DNA of 47,457 nucleotides, taken from assembly GCA_023415775.1 (NCBI GenBank), contig JAEZJM010000024.1, positions 1 through 47,457 on the forward strand. The letters are read 5' to 3'. The stretch is from Bacillota bacterium (lineage in GTDB: Bacteria > Bacillota > Negativicutes > Sporomusales > UBA7701). Under the pieces are notes generated by a model, which saw nothing but the letters and a program-made list of their open reading frames with translations, ran no database searches and was not told where the DNA came from. The position numbers and the translations under genes were made by a program. Shown here one piece after another: positions 21,330 to 28,497 of this stretch; positions within the stretch are counted from its first letter, which is position 1; each line of letters starts with the position of its first letter.

Positions 21330-21812
21330 GTGACTTTGCTGGAGGTCGAAGAGCTTTTTCCTACGGAACGGGCGGTTGTGGAGCATTTTGTCAGGAGGCG
21401 GTACGACGGGCAGGCGGTTTGCAAGCACTGCGGCTCGCCGAAGGTGTACCAGCGCCGGGACACTGTGAGGGTGTTCGACTGCAACGCTTGCGGCAATACG
21501 TTTTCGCCGTTTACGGGGACGATGCTGGAGAAGTCGGATACCGATCTGCGCAAGTGGGTATATGCAGTCAGGCGGCTGGCGAGCGGCCAGGGCGTTTCCG
21601 GGGCGCAGCTGATGCGGGAGATCGGGGTGACGTACAAGACCGCCTGGCGGATGATGAGGCAGGTAAAGGCGGCGAAGGGCGATGTGCAGCAGCAGGTCTT
21701 CCTGACGGCATTGGCAGATACCGGCGAACTGAACGGATACTACGGCAGGGGGATGGCGGGCCGTGTCGACTGGAGTGTACCGCACGTGAGGGTATATGTG
21801 CGCGGCACATAA
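21330..21812 (+). CDS. IS1595-type zinc-ribbon protein lacking the transposase core
   Basis: 160 residues from GTG 21330, with GGGAGG 7 bases upstream. Residues ~5-55 match the zinc-ribbon of IS1595-group transposases (LFPTERAVVEHFVRRRYDG, cysteine pairs C31/C34 and C51/C54), and residues ~58-110 match the adjoining helical DNA-binding part (FSPFTGTMLEKSDTDLRKWV, VTYKTAWRMMRQVK). The DDE catalytic domain that should follow is absent: the last ~50 residues are an unrelated short tail. No terminal inverted repeats were found. It is either a decayed insertion-sequence remnant that still has a healthy start, or a DNA-binding protein derived from a transposase. Confidence 0.7.
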   Translation: MTLLEVEELFPTERAVVEHFVRRRYDGQAVCKHCGSPKVYQRRDTVRVFDCNACGNTFSPFTGTMLEKSDTDLRKWVYAVRRLASGQGVSGAQLMREIGVTYKTAWRMMRQVKAAKGDVQQQVFLTALADTGELNGYYGRGMAGRVDWSVPHVRVYVRGT

Positions 21813-21956
21813 AGTGAAGGGGATTTTTCCGGATGTATTATTGGACAAGTATGTTGGTTGATTAACCGTATGAGAAGGGATAGTTTCTGAGGGGGACTTA
21901 TATGCGTCTTTCGGGCCGGGGAACGGGCAGGGTCTTGTGCTATTTGCCGTCGGGTG

Positions 21957-21965
21957 TGCTATAAT
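21957..21965 (+). promoter_or_regulatory. Extended -10 promoter for smpB
   Basis: TGCTATAAT (21957-21965) is a perfect extended -10 element (TG-N-TATAAT). The best -35 candidate, TTGTGC at 21935-21940, is weak and has a 19-base spacer, which an extended -10 tolerates. The smpB start is ~42 bases downstream. Confidence 0.6.
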
Positions 21966-22006
21966 AGTTTTGCTATGATTTAGGGCGCAAGGTGCAGGGA
22001 GTGGGA

Positions 22007-22474
22007 ATGGTGGCCGAGGGCATCAAGATAGTGTCGGAGAACCGCAAGGCGCGACACGATTATCATATCCATGAGACATACGAGGCCGGTCTGGTGCTGA
22101 CGGGGACGGAGGTTAAGTCTCTGCGGGCGGGACGGGCGAACTTGAAGGACAGCTATGCCAGGGTGGACAACGGGGAGCTGATGCTGCACAATATGCATAT
22201 AAGCCCGTACGACCAGGGCAACCGGTTCAACCACGAGCCCTTAAGGACGCGCAAGCTCTTAATGCACCGCGTGGAGATCAATAAGCTGATCGGCAAGACG
22301 AAGGAGAAGGGGTATACGCTGGTGCCGCTGAAGCTTTATTTCACCCGCGGCAAGGCGAAGCTGGAGCTGGGGCTGGCGAGCGGCAAGCATACGTACGATA
22401 AGCGCCAGGATATTGCCGAACGGGATGCGAAGCGGGAGATGGACCGGGAGTTTCGCGACCGGCAGAAGTGCTGA
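22007..22474 (+). CDS. smpB: SsrA-binding protein SmpB
   Basis: 155 residues, normal length. SmpB binds tmRNA and brings it to stalled ribosomes. Seen: ENRKARHDYHIHETYEAGLVL (residues ~10-30), GTEVKSLRAGRANLKDSYAR, a central LMLHNMHISPYDQGNRFNH, RKLLMHRVEINKLIGKTKEKGYTLVPLKLYF, and the C-terminal GKHTYDKRQDIAERDAKREMDRE tail that inserts into the ribosome. ATG 22007 is chosen with AGGGAG just upstream; GTG codons at 21992 and 22001 are in-frame alternatives adding 2-5 residues. Its RNA partner ssrA follows 88 bases later. Confidence 0.96.
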   Translation: MVAEGIKIVSENRKARHDYHIHETYEAGLVLTGTEVKSLRAGRANLKDSYARVDNGELMLHNMHISPYDQGNRFNHEPLRTRKLLMHRVEINKLIGKTKEKGYTLVPLKLYFTRGKAKLELGLASGKHTYDKRQDIAERDAKREMDREFRDRQKC

Positions 22475-22504
22475 TTGGACGGAGAACCGTTTTTATGTTA
22501 TAAT
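22475..22504 (+). promoter_or_regulatory. Promoter for tmRNA
   Basis: -35 TTGGAC (22475-22480) and -10 TATAAT (22499-22504) have an 18-base spacer, starting right at the smpB stop. A second TATAAT (22507-22512) overlaps downstream. Transcription would begin ~50 bases before the mature tmRNA 5' end, leaving a leader for RNase P to remove. Confidence 0.7.
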
Positions 22505-22562
22505 AATATAATAGAAGCATATTTCGTTGGCTGGCGTTATCCATGAACGCCCGGGAAAATAC

Positions 22563-22910
22563 GGGGGCGTACTGGTTTCGACAGGGGTAGTTGTGGTACA
22601 GGTAGCGAGCCGGGGTTCCATCTGCCCGTCAATACGGTGGGACAAAGTTAACTGCCAACGAAGAATACGCTTTAGCAGCTTAATGCTAACGTCCTACCTA
22701 CGCTCGTCCCGTGGCCTAGGATAGGGCGTCACTTAACGGGATACCTGAAGCCCAATTCTCGGAGGGCCGACTGGGAATTTTTATCGAGATAGCGCCTGAG
22801 CAGCCTGTCTGTGGGCGGCGACGGGGCGAAATCTAAACCATAGACTGCGCTCGGAGAAGCCTGTGCAGCGATGCCTTTGGACAGGGGTTCGACTCCCCTC
22901 GCCTCCACCA
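22563..22910 (+). ncRNA. ssrA: Transfer-messenger RNA (ssrA), one-piece
   Basis: The 5' end has the characteristic GGGGGCGTACTGGTTTCGAC and the 3' end has the T-arm GGGGTTCGACTCCCC followed by CGCCTCCACCA. The 5' GGGGGCG pairs with the 3' CGCCTCC (one G-U pair) to make the alanine-type acceptor stem, with CCA encoded. The internal reading frame starts at GCC 22654 and gives the proteolysis tag ANEEYALAA, then TAA 22681-22683; the LAA end is the standard ClpXP-recognised tail. Pseudoknot-forming segments lie between ~22700 and 22850. It acts with SmpB (immediately upstream) and RNase R (upstream) in ribosome rescue. Confidence 0.97.
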
Positions 22911-22915
22911 TGCAA
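22899..22915 (+). repeat. att-like 17-mer at the ssrA 3' end (copy 1 of 3)
   Basis: TCGCCTCCACCATGCAA spans the last bases of tmRNA and 5 bases beyond. It recurs with one mismatch at 36574-36590 and, shortened by 3 bases, at 39003-39016. tmRNA 3' ends are well-known integration sites for mobile DNA. Confidence 0.5.
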
Positions 22916-22942
22916 GACCAAAACGAAGTTTCACTTGATTGT

Positions 22943-22992
22943 GATTTTAACCATAAGTCTGCCGTAACGGCAAGCTTATGGTTAAAATTTTG
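22943..22992 (+). terminator. Terminator downstream of tmRNA
   Basis: An interrupted hairpin: outer arms ATTTTAACCATAAG and CTTATGGTTAAAAT, inner arms TGCCG and CGGCA around TAA, then a TTTTG tract. It lies ~33 bases beyond the tmRNA 3' end. Confidence 0.75.
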
Positions 22993-23548
22993 CTTAGGGG
23001 GATTTGAGTTAGTTTCGCGGGCGGATAAAAGGTGTTAATATTTTTACCGGGAGTCATTACTAGTTATTTGGAACGGATATATAATCTTGTAAATTTACAA
23101 AGATATGAGAATAAGTTGTTCAGGAAGAGTGTTTTGCCATATCATGGAGGATTTTGTAACTTAATCTAGAATTAATTCATGTTTCCAATAAATGATGGGA
23201 CCTACATAGGGTCCCTCTTTTGGCGGTTTTCCGTTTGTGGCAATGCGAGTCAAGGAGAAGTATACTATTTTTAAGCCCTGTGACCAGGGGGGGGACATAT
23301 TCGGGCTGACTTTTGGCGAGGGTGGTCGGCGTTGTCGCGTGCAAAGAAAAGAATGCAGAGGCCGTGCTTCTAGCACGGCCTTTTCTCTTGAGGGGCTTGT
23401 GTTTTCTCCTATTTTATATCATCTAGGAGTTTCCGATTTGGTGTGAGTTTGGAAGGGAAAGCCTATAATTCGGAGAAATAATGTTTATAACATTTAGAGG
23501 TATATCTGTGGATCCAAGCATGAAAAAATCCTTATTAGGGGTGATAGT
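22993..23548. other. AT-rich intergenic gap with two terminator-like hairpins, no gene seen
   Basis: About 555 bases between the tmRNA terminator and tupA. No reading frame with a ribosome site was found. Two hairpins with T-runs stand out: GGGACC/GGTCCC (23197-23202/23210-23215) and GGCCGTGC/GCACGGCC (23360-23367/23373-23380, then TTTTCTC). They may end short transcripts or be relics of lost genes. A run of eight G at ~23287-23294 lies in sequence vaguely like an insertion-sequence end. TATAAT at about 23465-23470 may be a tup -10 element, but no -35 is convincing. Confidence 0.5.
23360..23384 (+). terminator. Orphan hairpin terminator upstream of tupA
   Basis: A perfect 8-bp stem GGCCGTGC/GCACGGCC with loop TTCTA is followed by TTTTCTCTT. 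No gene directly upstream explains it, so it may end a short untranslated transcript or be a leftover from a deleted gene. Confidence 0.65.
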
Positions 23549-24421
23549 GTGAAAAAGCTGCTGGTCGGCACCCGTGTTTTACTTTTGCTTTCGATTGTGC
23601 TGTTGGCGGGCTGCGCAGTAAAAACTGAACAAGCACAGCAACCGCCCAAACCTGCAAAACCGGATATTATCCTGGCCACGACGACGAGTACGCAGGACAG
23701 CGGTCTACTGGACGTTTTGCTGCCGGTTTTCGAGAAGAAGACGGGCTATAAGGTAAAGACGATTGCCGTCGGCTCAGGTCAGGCGATCGCTATGGGAGAA
23801 AAGGGTGAAGCCGATATTCTTTTGACCCATGCTCCCGATGCCGAAAAGAAGGTGGTCGCTGGCGGTTCGGTTGTCAACCGGCGCATGGTTATGCATAATG
23901 ACTTCGTACTGCTCGGCCCCACAACCGATCCGGCGAAAATAAAAGAGAAACCCGCCATGGCCGGTTTCAAGGCAATCGCCGCCGCTAAGGCCGTTTTTGT
24001 ATCGCGGGGGGACAATTCCGGAACACATCAATTGGAAAAGAAAATCTGGTCCGAGTCGGGCATAAAGCCTCAGGACGCCTGGTATCAAGAGGCGGGAACA
24101 GGTATGGGGCAGACGCTGAATATCGCCAATGAGAAAAAAGGGTATGTTCTGACGGATCGGGCCACATATCTGGCCCACAAGAAGAACTTGTCTCTCGATA
24201 TATTGATAGAAGGCGACGCTAAGTTGACCAATATTTACCACGTGATGGAAGTTAATCCCGAAAAGTTTGGCAAGGTCAACAAAGAAGGCGCGAAAGCCTT
24301 TGCCGATTTTCTGCTCTCCGCCGAGGGACAGAAGCTGATTGCCGAATATGGGAAGGAAAAATACGGACAGCCGCTATTCTTCGCCGATGGCGGAAAAACA
24401 GAAAAGGATTTTGCAAAGTAA
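23549..24421 (+). CDS. tupA: Tungstate ABC transporter, substrate-binding lipoprotein
   Basis: 290 residues. A lipoprotein signal opens it (basic MKKLLVGTR, hydrophobic LLLLSIVLLAGC with the lipid-attachment cysteine at ~22). The mature part has the TupA ligand motif ATTTSTQDSGLLDVLLPVFE (residues ~43-62) and VSRGDNSGTHQLEKKIW (~residues 150-166), the TTTS and SRGDNSGT segments that hold the oxyanion in TupA rather than ModA. TupA binds tungstate with very high affinity and strong preference over molybdate. GTG 23549 is preceded by TAGGGGTGA. It heads tupABC and, with the oxidoreductase and cofactor genes downstream, points to tungsten use. A phosphate-like or molybdate role is less likely. 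Confidence 0.92.
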   Translation: MKKLLVGTRVLLLLSIVLLAGCAVKTEQAQQPPKPAKPDIILATTTSTQDSGLLDVLLPVFEKKTGYKVKTIAVGSGQAIAMGEKGEADILLTHAPDAEKKVVAGGSVVNRRMVMHNDFVLLGPTTDPAKIKEKPAMAGFKAIAAAKAVFVSRGDNSGTHQLEKKIWSESGIKPQDAWYQEAGTGMGQTLNIANEKKGYVLTDRATYLAHKKNLSLDILIEGDAKLTNIYHVMEVNPEKFGKVNKEGAKAFADFLLSAEGQKLIAEYGKEKYGQPLFFADGGKTEKDFAK

Positions 24422-24433
24422 CGGGGTAGTTGT

Positions 24434-25138
24434 ATGAGTGAAATGCTTTCAGGGCTTGGGGAAGCCCTTTTTCTTCTCTTTAACGGCGACGCGGAAATAT
24501 ACGAAGTCATTTTTTTGACGCTTAAAGTATCCGGTGTGGCTACGCTGGTGAGTATCCTAATCGGTTTGCCCGTCGGCCTGTGGTTGGCGCTCAACGAATT
24601 CCCCGGCAAAAAGCTTATAATCAGCTTCGTCAATTTTGCCATGGGGCTGCCGCCGGTCGTGGTCGGCTTATTCGTTAGTTTACTTCTATGGCGGTATGGT
24701 ATTCTGGGAGCGCTGGGCATCATGTATACCCCCTGGGCAATGATTATTGCCCAGGCCGTTATCGCCAGCCCGATCATAGCGGGACTGACGTTTGCCGCTA
24801 TCGGGTCGCTTAATCCGAAACTGCGTCTCCAGCTTCTCTCCCTTGGGGCGACCGACTTTCAGGCCAACTGGCTGCTCGTAAAGGAGGCGAAACTCGGACT
24901 GATGGCCGCCGTAATAGCAGGTTTTGGCGGCGTGGTATCCGAGGTGGGCGCCTCGATGATGGTGGGAGGCAATATCAAGGGTCAGACCCGGGTTCTGACC
25001 ACAGCCACCGTGATGGAAGTGGGTAAGGGCAATTACGATATCGCCATTGCATTGAGTTTTGTGCTTCTGCTCGTTTCGTACGTCGTCGTGGCGGCGTTGA
25101 CTTACGCCCAGAATGTCGGAAAGAGAGAGCAGGCATGA
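24434..25138 (+). CDS. tupB: Tungstate ABC transporter, permease
   Basis: 234 residues with 5-6 membrane helices, the size of TupB. The transmembrane domain carries ILIGLPVGLWLALNEFPGK, FAMGLPPVVVGLFVSLLLWR and the cytoplasmic coupling (EAA-like) loop around SLGATDFQANWLLVKEAKLGL (~residue 135-155), followed by GGVVSEVGASMMVGGNIKGQTRVLTTA, which is typical of tungstate permeases. ATG 24434 lies 12 bases after tupA. The last four bases overlap the tupC start (ATGA), so the two are translationally coupled. Confidence 0.92.
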   Translation: MSEMLSGLGEALFLLFNGDAEIYEVIFLTLKVSGVATLVSILIGLPVGLWLALNEFPGKKLIISFVNFAMGLPPVVVGLFVSLLLWRYGILGALGIMYTPWAMIIAQAVIASPIIAGLTFAAIGSLNPKLRLQLLSLGATDFQANWLLVKEAKLGLMAAVIAGFGGVVSEVGASMMVGGNIKGQTRVLTTATVMEVGKGNYDIAIALSFVLLLVSYVVVAALTYAQNVGKREQA

Positions 25139-26205
25139 AAACCATTCTTGAATTATCAGATGTTAAAGCCATGCGCGGCGGCAAAGAGGTACTGAGTATA
25201 GGGCGCTTAAATTTCAGCCAGGGAGAGCTGGTTTCGATTATCGGCCCCAACGGCGCGGGAAAGAGTACGTTCCTTCAGGTCATCAACCACCTTCTCCCGG
25301 TCAGTCAAGGCACAATACGCCTTTACGGGCAAGAGGCGAAAGACCTGGATATAAGAAGCTTCCGGCGGCGGTGCAGTTTAGTATTTCAGGAGGCTCTCAT
25401 CCTCAAAGACACGGTTTTCAATAATGTGGCTTTGCCGCTCAAACTGCGTAATCAATCTAAAAAGGAAATAGAGGAGAAGGTGCTCAAAGCGTTGGGGGCT
25501 TTTCAATGCGCTCATCTTGCCGACCGCCTAGCCCATCAACTGTCCGGCGGTGAGGCGCAGCGCGTATGCCTGGCCAGAGCGCTGGTGTGCGAACCGGAGC
25601 TACTGCTGCTGGACGAACCGTTTACCGCGCTTGATCCTTCGACGCGGATGGAGCTTGGCCTCGAACTGAAGCAGATTGCCGTTAAGCAAAATATGACGGT
25701 TTTGCTGGTGAGTCATAATTTATATGATGTGCTGCTGTTTTCGGAACGGACTATCGTGATGGAGAAGGGTCGCATTATCCAGGACGACTTGCCGGAGACA
25801 ATTCTGAGGCGGCCGGTAAATCTCGCGACGGCAAAACTGATCGGGATGGACAATATATTTGCTTGCAAAATGCGGCAGACAGAGTCGGGAACGGAAGTAG
25901 GGCTGCACAACGGGTTTTCCTTTCTTCATCCTGCGGTTCACAGCCGGGCGGAAAAAATGTATTGCTGCCTCCCGGGTGATATCTTCCGGACCCATGCTAA
26001 TGAAGCAGGCGTTGAAGTGGTACGGTTTGACGCTTTGGTGACACAGGTAACGCCGAGCATCGGAGTGTACCACATAAAAGCTGAGGCTCAGGGACTGTGT
26101 TTTAATCTCAAGATGTCGCGTGAAAAAGCGGTTGCGTATCTCCGTACCGGGGAAACCGTCCGTTTGGCCTTTGACCCGCGTGAGGCGCATTTTATTTGCT
26201 CATAG
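25135..26205 (+). CDS. tupC: Tungstate ABC transporter, ATP-binding protein with C-terminal extension
   Basis: 356 residues. The ABC ATPase (residues ~5-235) has Walker A GPNGAGKST (~38), Q-loop VFQEAL, signature LSGGEAQRVCLARAL (~138), Walker B LLLLDEPFTALD (~160) and the H-loop SHN. A C-terminal region (~residues 265-356, FRTHANEAGVEVVRFDALVT and VYHIKAEAQGLCFNLKM) looks like a MOP/TOBE-type oxyanion-binding beta domain, as in molybdate and some tungstate ATPases, which could sense intracellular tungstate and throttle uptake (inference). It overlaps tupB by 4 bases. About 95 bases without features separate it from the regulator gene. Confidence 0.91.
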   Translation: MKTILELSDVKAMRGGKEVLSIGRLNFSQGELVSIIGPNGAGKSTFLQVINHLLPVSQGTIRLYGQEAKDLDIRSFRRRCSLVFQEALILKDTVFNNVALPLKLRNQSKKEIEEKVLKALGAFQCAHLADRLAHQLSGGEAQRVCLARALVCEPELLLLDEPFTALDPSTRMELGLELKQIAVKQNMTVLLVSHNLYDVLLFSERTIVMEKGRIIQDDLPETILRRPVNLATAKLIGMDNIFACKMRQTESGTEVGLHNGFSFLHPAVHSRAEKMYCCLPGDIFRTHANEAGVEVVRFDALVTQVTPSIGVYHIKAEAQGLCFNLKMSREKAVAYLRTGETVRLAFDPREAHFICS

Positions 26206-26300
26206 CAAACAGGCCGGGACCGCCACGGACCGTTTTATATGCGGCTGCGGCAGGGGAGGGGCTGGGCGGCGGCGAATTTATTGACCACGGAGGGATGGCC

Positions 26301-28295
26301 ATGGCGATAAACGACTTTCGAGACGCGGTTATGCCTGCCTGGCAGGACTTCGTAACCGGCAAGAAACGGCAGTGGCCCATAAGGACGCAGATAATCGACT
26401 CGTGGACGCGCTGCGCCAAGGCGGGCGTCAACCCTTACGATACCTCATTCCACAGCCGGCTGGCCGACGAAGCATCGCAGGCTCTGTTGGCCGATAAACA
26501 GGACCTCATTAAAATCGCCAAGCCCTTCATGGAAAACCTCTATCAGTTCGTCGAAGGGTCGGGCTTCGTCGTCGCGCTTACCGACGAGCGTGGCTATATA
26601 ATGGAGATGTTCGCCGACAAGGACATGCTCCAGAACCCCATGACCAGCAACTTTTTCCCCGGCGCGAGCTGGCGGGAAGAGGAGGCGGGCACCAATGCCA
26701 TCGGCACCGCTCTCGTTCTCGCCGCGCCCATCCAGGTATCCGGCGCCGAGCATTATTGCCAGAAGCATCACTGCCTCACCTGCTCTTCGGCGCCCATCTT
26801 CGACAACGGGAGGATGATCGGGGTTCTCGACATGTCCGGCGCTTCTTACGCCTCACACCTCCACACTCTTGGCATGGTCGTCGCCGCCGCCGAAGCCATC
26901 AAGGCCCAACTCGCCATCCGCCGGAAAAACCGCGAGTTCGCCCTTTCGAATCACCGTCTCACCAACATCTTTAACACCATGTCCGACGGCGTCCTCATGG
27001 TTGACGAACGCGGCATTGTCACCGAGGTCAACCCGGCGGCGAAGAGAATCCTCGACAAAAATGAGCGCGCAGTCCTCGGCATCAGCATCGACAAGCTCTT
27101 CGGCGGCAACGCCGCGCTGTCGCGTCGGATGCTGAGCCATCGCGAGTCCTTCGAGGACGCGGAAATAATGGTCGACAGCAAAAAAGGCATGTTCCACTGC
27201 TTTGCATCAGGCGAGGCGATAGCCGACGAACAGGGCAACGTCATCGGCGGCGTCATCATCCTGCGGCCGATAAAACAGATCCAGAATCTCGTCAACCGTT
27301 TCAGCGGTTACCACGCCACCCTCCAATTTTCCGACATTGTCGGCGAGAGCGTCGAAATTCTCGAAACCATTCGCATAGCCAAGCTCGCCGCCACTACATC
27401 ATCAAATATCATCCTCCAGGGCGAAAGCGGGACCGGTAAAGAAATCTTCGCTCAAGCCATCCACAACCGTAGCGAGCAGCGCAACGGCCCTTTTGTCGCC
27501 CTCAATTGCGGCGTTATTCCCCGCGAACTCATCGGTAGCGAGCTGTTCGGCTACGTCGAAGGCGCTTTCACCGGCGCCAAGCGGGGCGGCAAGCCGGGCA
27601 AATTCGAATTGGCCTCAGGAGGCACGCTTTTCCTCGACGAGATCAGCGATATGCCCCTCGACCAGCAGATCGCCCTGCTGCGCGTCCTGCAGGAGAAAAA
27701 AGTCACCCGCATCGGCGGCGATAAGGTCATCCCCGTCAACGTGCGGATAATCTGTGCCACTAACCAGAACCTGCTGCAGGAAGTCGAAAAGGGCGCTTTC
27801 CGCCAGGATCTTTTTTACCGGCTGAATGTCATTTCGATCTCCATCCCGCCACTCAGAAGCCGCGTGAAGGATATCCCGCTGCTCTTCCGTCATTTCCTCG
27901 ACATCCTCGGCCGCGACCGCGGCGGCAGGCACGATGTAGAGCCGGAGGTCATGGCGATTCTCCAGAGCTACGCGTTGCCGGGCAATGTCCGCGAGCTGCA
28001 GAACGTGGTCGAACGAGCCGTAAGCCTGGCGGAAAACGGCGTCATAACCCCGGCCCACCTGCCGGCTGAAATCTGCGGGTCGCCGGTAGTCGCCCCCGCC
28101 CATATCTACCTCGGCGGCCACCTCGCCGGCCTGGACCGCGGGCGGCGGCGGGAGATGGCCGAGGAAACGGAACGGCAGCGTATCCTGCTCCTCCTGACAA
28201 GCAGCGGCGGCAACGTCAGCATGGTCGCCAGGGAACTGGGCGTCTCCCGCAATACCCTGTACCGGAAAATGCGCCAGTATGCGATTGAAAACTGA
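26301..28295 (+). CDS. AcoR-type sigma-54-dependent transcriptional activator
   Basis: 664 residues. Order: N-terminal GAF-like sensor (~60-205) with SWREEEAGTNAIGTAL and an unusual Cys/His cluster HYCQKHHCLTC (C153, H156, H157, C158, C161); PAS domain (~220-325, MSDGVLMVDERGIVTEVN); AAA+ domain (~345-575) with Walker A GESGTGK (374-380), the sigma-54-contacting GAFTGA loop (421-426) and GTLFLDE (441-447); and a C-terminal Fis-type HTH (NVSMVARELGVSRNTLYRKM). ATG 26301 follows GGAGGGA; the frame is open further upstream but without a ribosome site. Relatives activate aldehyde/alcohol or acetoin genes. Here a perfect sigma-54 promoter and inverted repeats lie just downstream, before the oxidoreductase gene, its probable target. 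Confidence 0.93.
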   Translation: MAINDFRDAVMPAWQDFVTGKKRQWPIRTQIIDSWTRCAKAGVNPYDTSFHSRLADEASQALLADKQDLIKIAKPFMENLYQFVEGSGFVVALTDERGYIMEMFADKDMLQNPMTSNFFPGASWREEEAGTNAIGTALVLAAPIQVSGAEHYCQKHHCLTCSSAPIFDNGRMIGVLDMSGASYASHLHTLGMVVAAAEAIKAQLAIRRKNREFALSNHRLTNIFNTMSDGVLMVDERGIVTEVNPAAKRILDKNERAVLGISIDKLFGGNAALSRRMLSHRESFEDAEIMVDSKKGMFHCFASGEAIADEQGNVIGGVIILRPIKQIQNLVNRFSGYHATLQFSDIVGESVEILETIRIAKLAATTSSNIILQGESGTGKEIFAQAIHNRSEQRNGPFVALNCGVIPRELIGSELFGYVEGAFTGAKRGGKPGKFELASGGTLFLDEISDMPLDQQIALLRVLQEKKVTRIGGDKVIPVNVRIICATNQNLLQEVEKGAFRQDLFYRLNVISISIPPLRSRVKDIPLLFRHFLDILGRDRGGRHDVEPEVMAILQSYALPGNVRELQNVVERAVSLAENGVITPAHLPAEICGSPVVAPAHIYLGGHLAGLDRGRRREMAEETERQRILLLLTSSGGNVSMVARELGVSRNTLYRKMRQYAIEN

Positions 28296-28308
28296 CACAA
28301 ACCTGTCA
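28293..28308. promoter_or_regulatory. Candidate activator site 1 (inverted repeat)
   Basis: TGACA (28293-28297) and TGTCA (28304-28308) form an inverted repeat with a 6-base centre, ~100 bases upstream of the -24 box, a normal distance for a sigma-54 activator. A related repeat lies at 28339-28354. Confidence 0.5.
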
Positions 28309-28338
28309 CAAATATGTCTTGGTCTTATTACACAATAA

Positions 28339-28354
28339 TGACATAAATGTTACA
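28339..28354. promoter_or_regulatory. Candidate activator site 2 (related inverted repeat)
   Basis: TGACATAAATGTTACA resembles site 1 (TGACA half-site opposed to TGTTA), 46 bases further downstream, about 4.4 helical turns away. Two spaced sites are the usual pattern for binding of two activator dimers. Confidence 0.42.
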
Positions 28355-28364
28355 ATCTAAGACG

Positions 28365-28401
28365 AAAAGAAGCCGTGTCCGCTTGAGCGACGGCTTCTTT
28401 T
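28365..28401 (+). terminator. Terminator after the sigma-54 activator gene
   Basis: 12-bp arms AAAAGAAGCCGT (28365-28376) and ACGGCTTCTTTT (28390-28401) enclose a 13-base loop. It separates the activator gene from the oxidoreductase promoter 8 bases later. Confidence 0.82.
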
Positions 28402-28408
28402 GACTGCT

Positions 28409-28424
28409 TGGCACGACTCTTGCT
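28409..28424 (+). promoter_or_regulatory. Sigma-54 (-24/-12) promoter of the oxidoreductase operon
   Basis: TGGCACGACTCTTGCT matches the consensus TGGCAC-N5-TTGCW exactly, with GG (28410-28411) and GC (28422-28423) 10 bases apart. The start codon of the oxidoreductase is ~75 bases downstream. The adjacent activator gene has the GAFTGA loop needed to open such promoters. Confidence 0.9.
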
Positions 28425-28497
28425 CTTATTTATAAGCTGACTGATTATTGAGACAAATGCCTATTAATGGGAAGCCCAATCAAGAGGAGGAGATCGA

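Noticed and set aside
21902..21964. 20-codon frame after GAGGGGG upstream of smpB
   Set aside because: It overlaps the smpB -10 element and would have to be transcribed from further upstream; no conservation evidence and too short to support.
23277..23310. IS21-like terminal sequence around TGACCAGGGGGGGGACAT
   Set aside because: The likeness is to a short degenerate motif, with no partner end or transposase nearby.
28296..28497. Molybdenum/tungsten cofactor riboswitch upstream of the oxidoreductase gene
   Set aside because: The leader is only ~60 bases after the sigma-54 promoter, too short for that RNA, and I see none of its conserved blocks; the region is explained by the promoter and activator sites.
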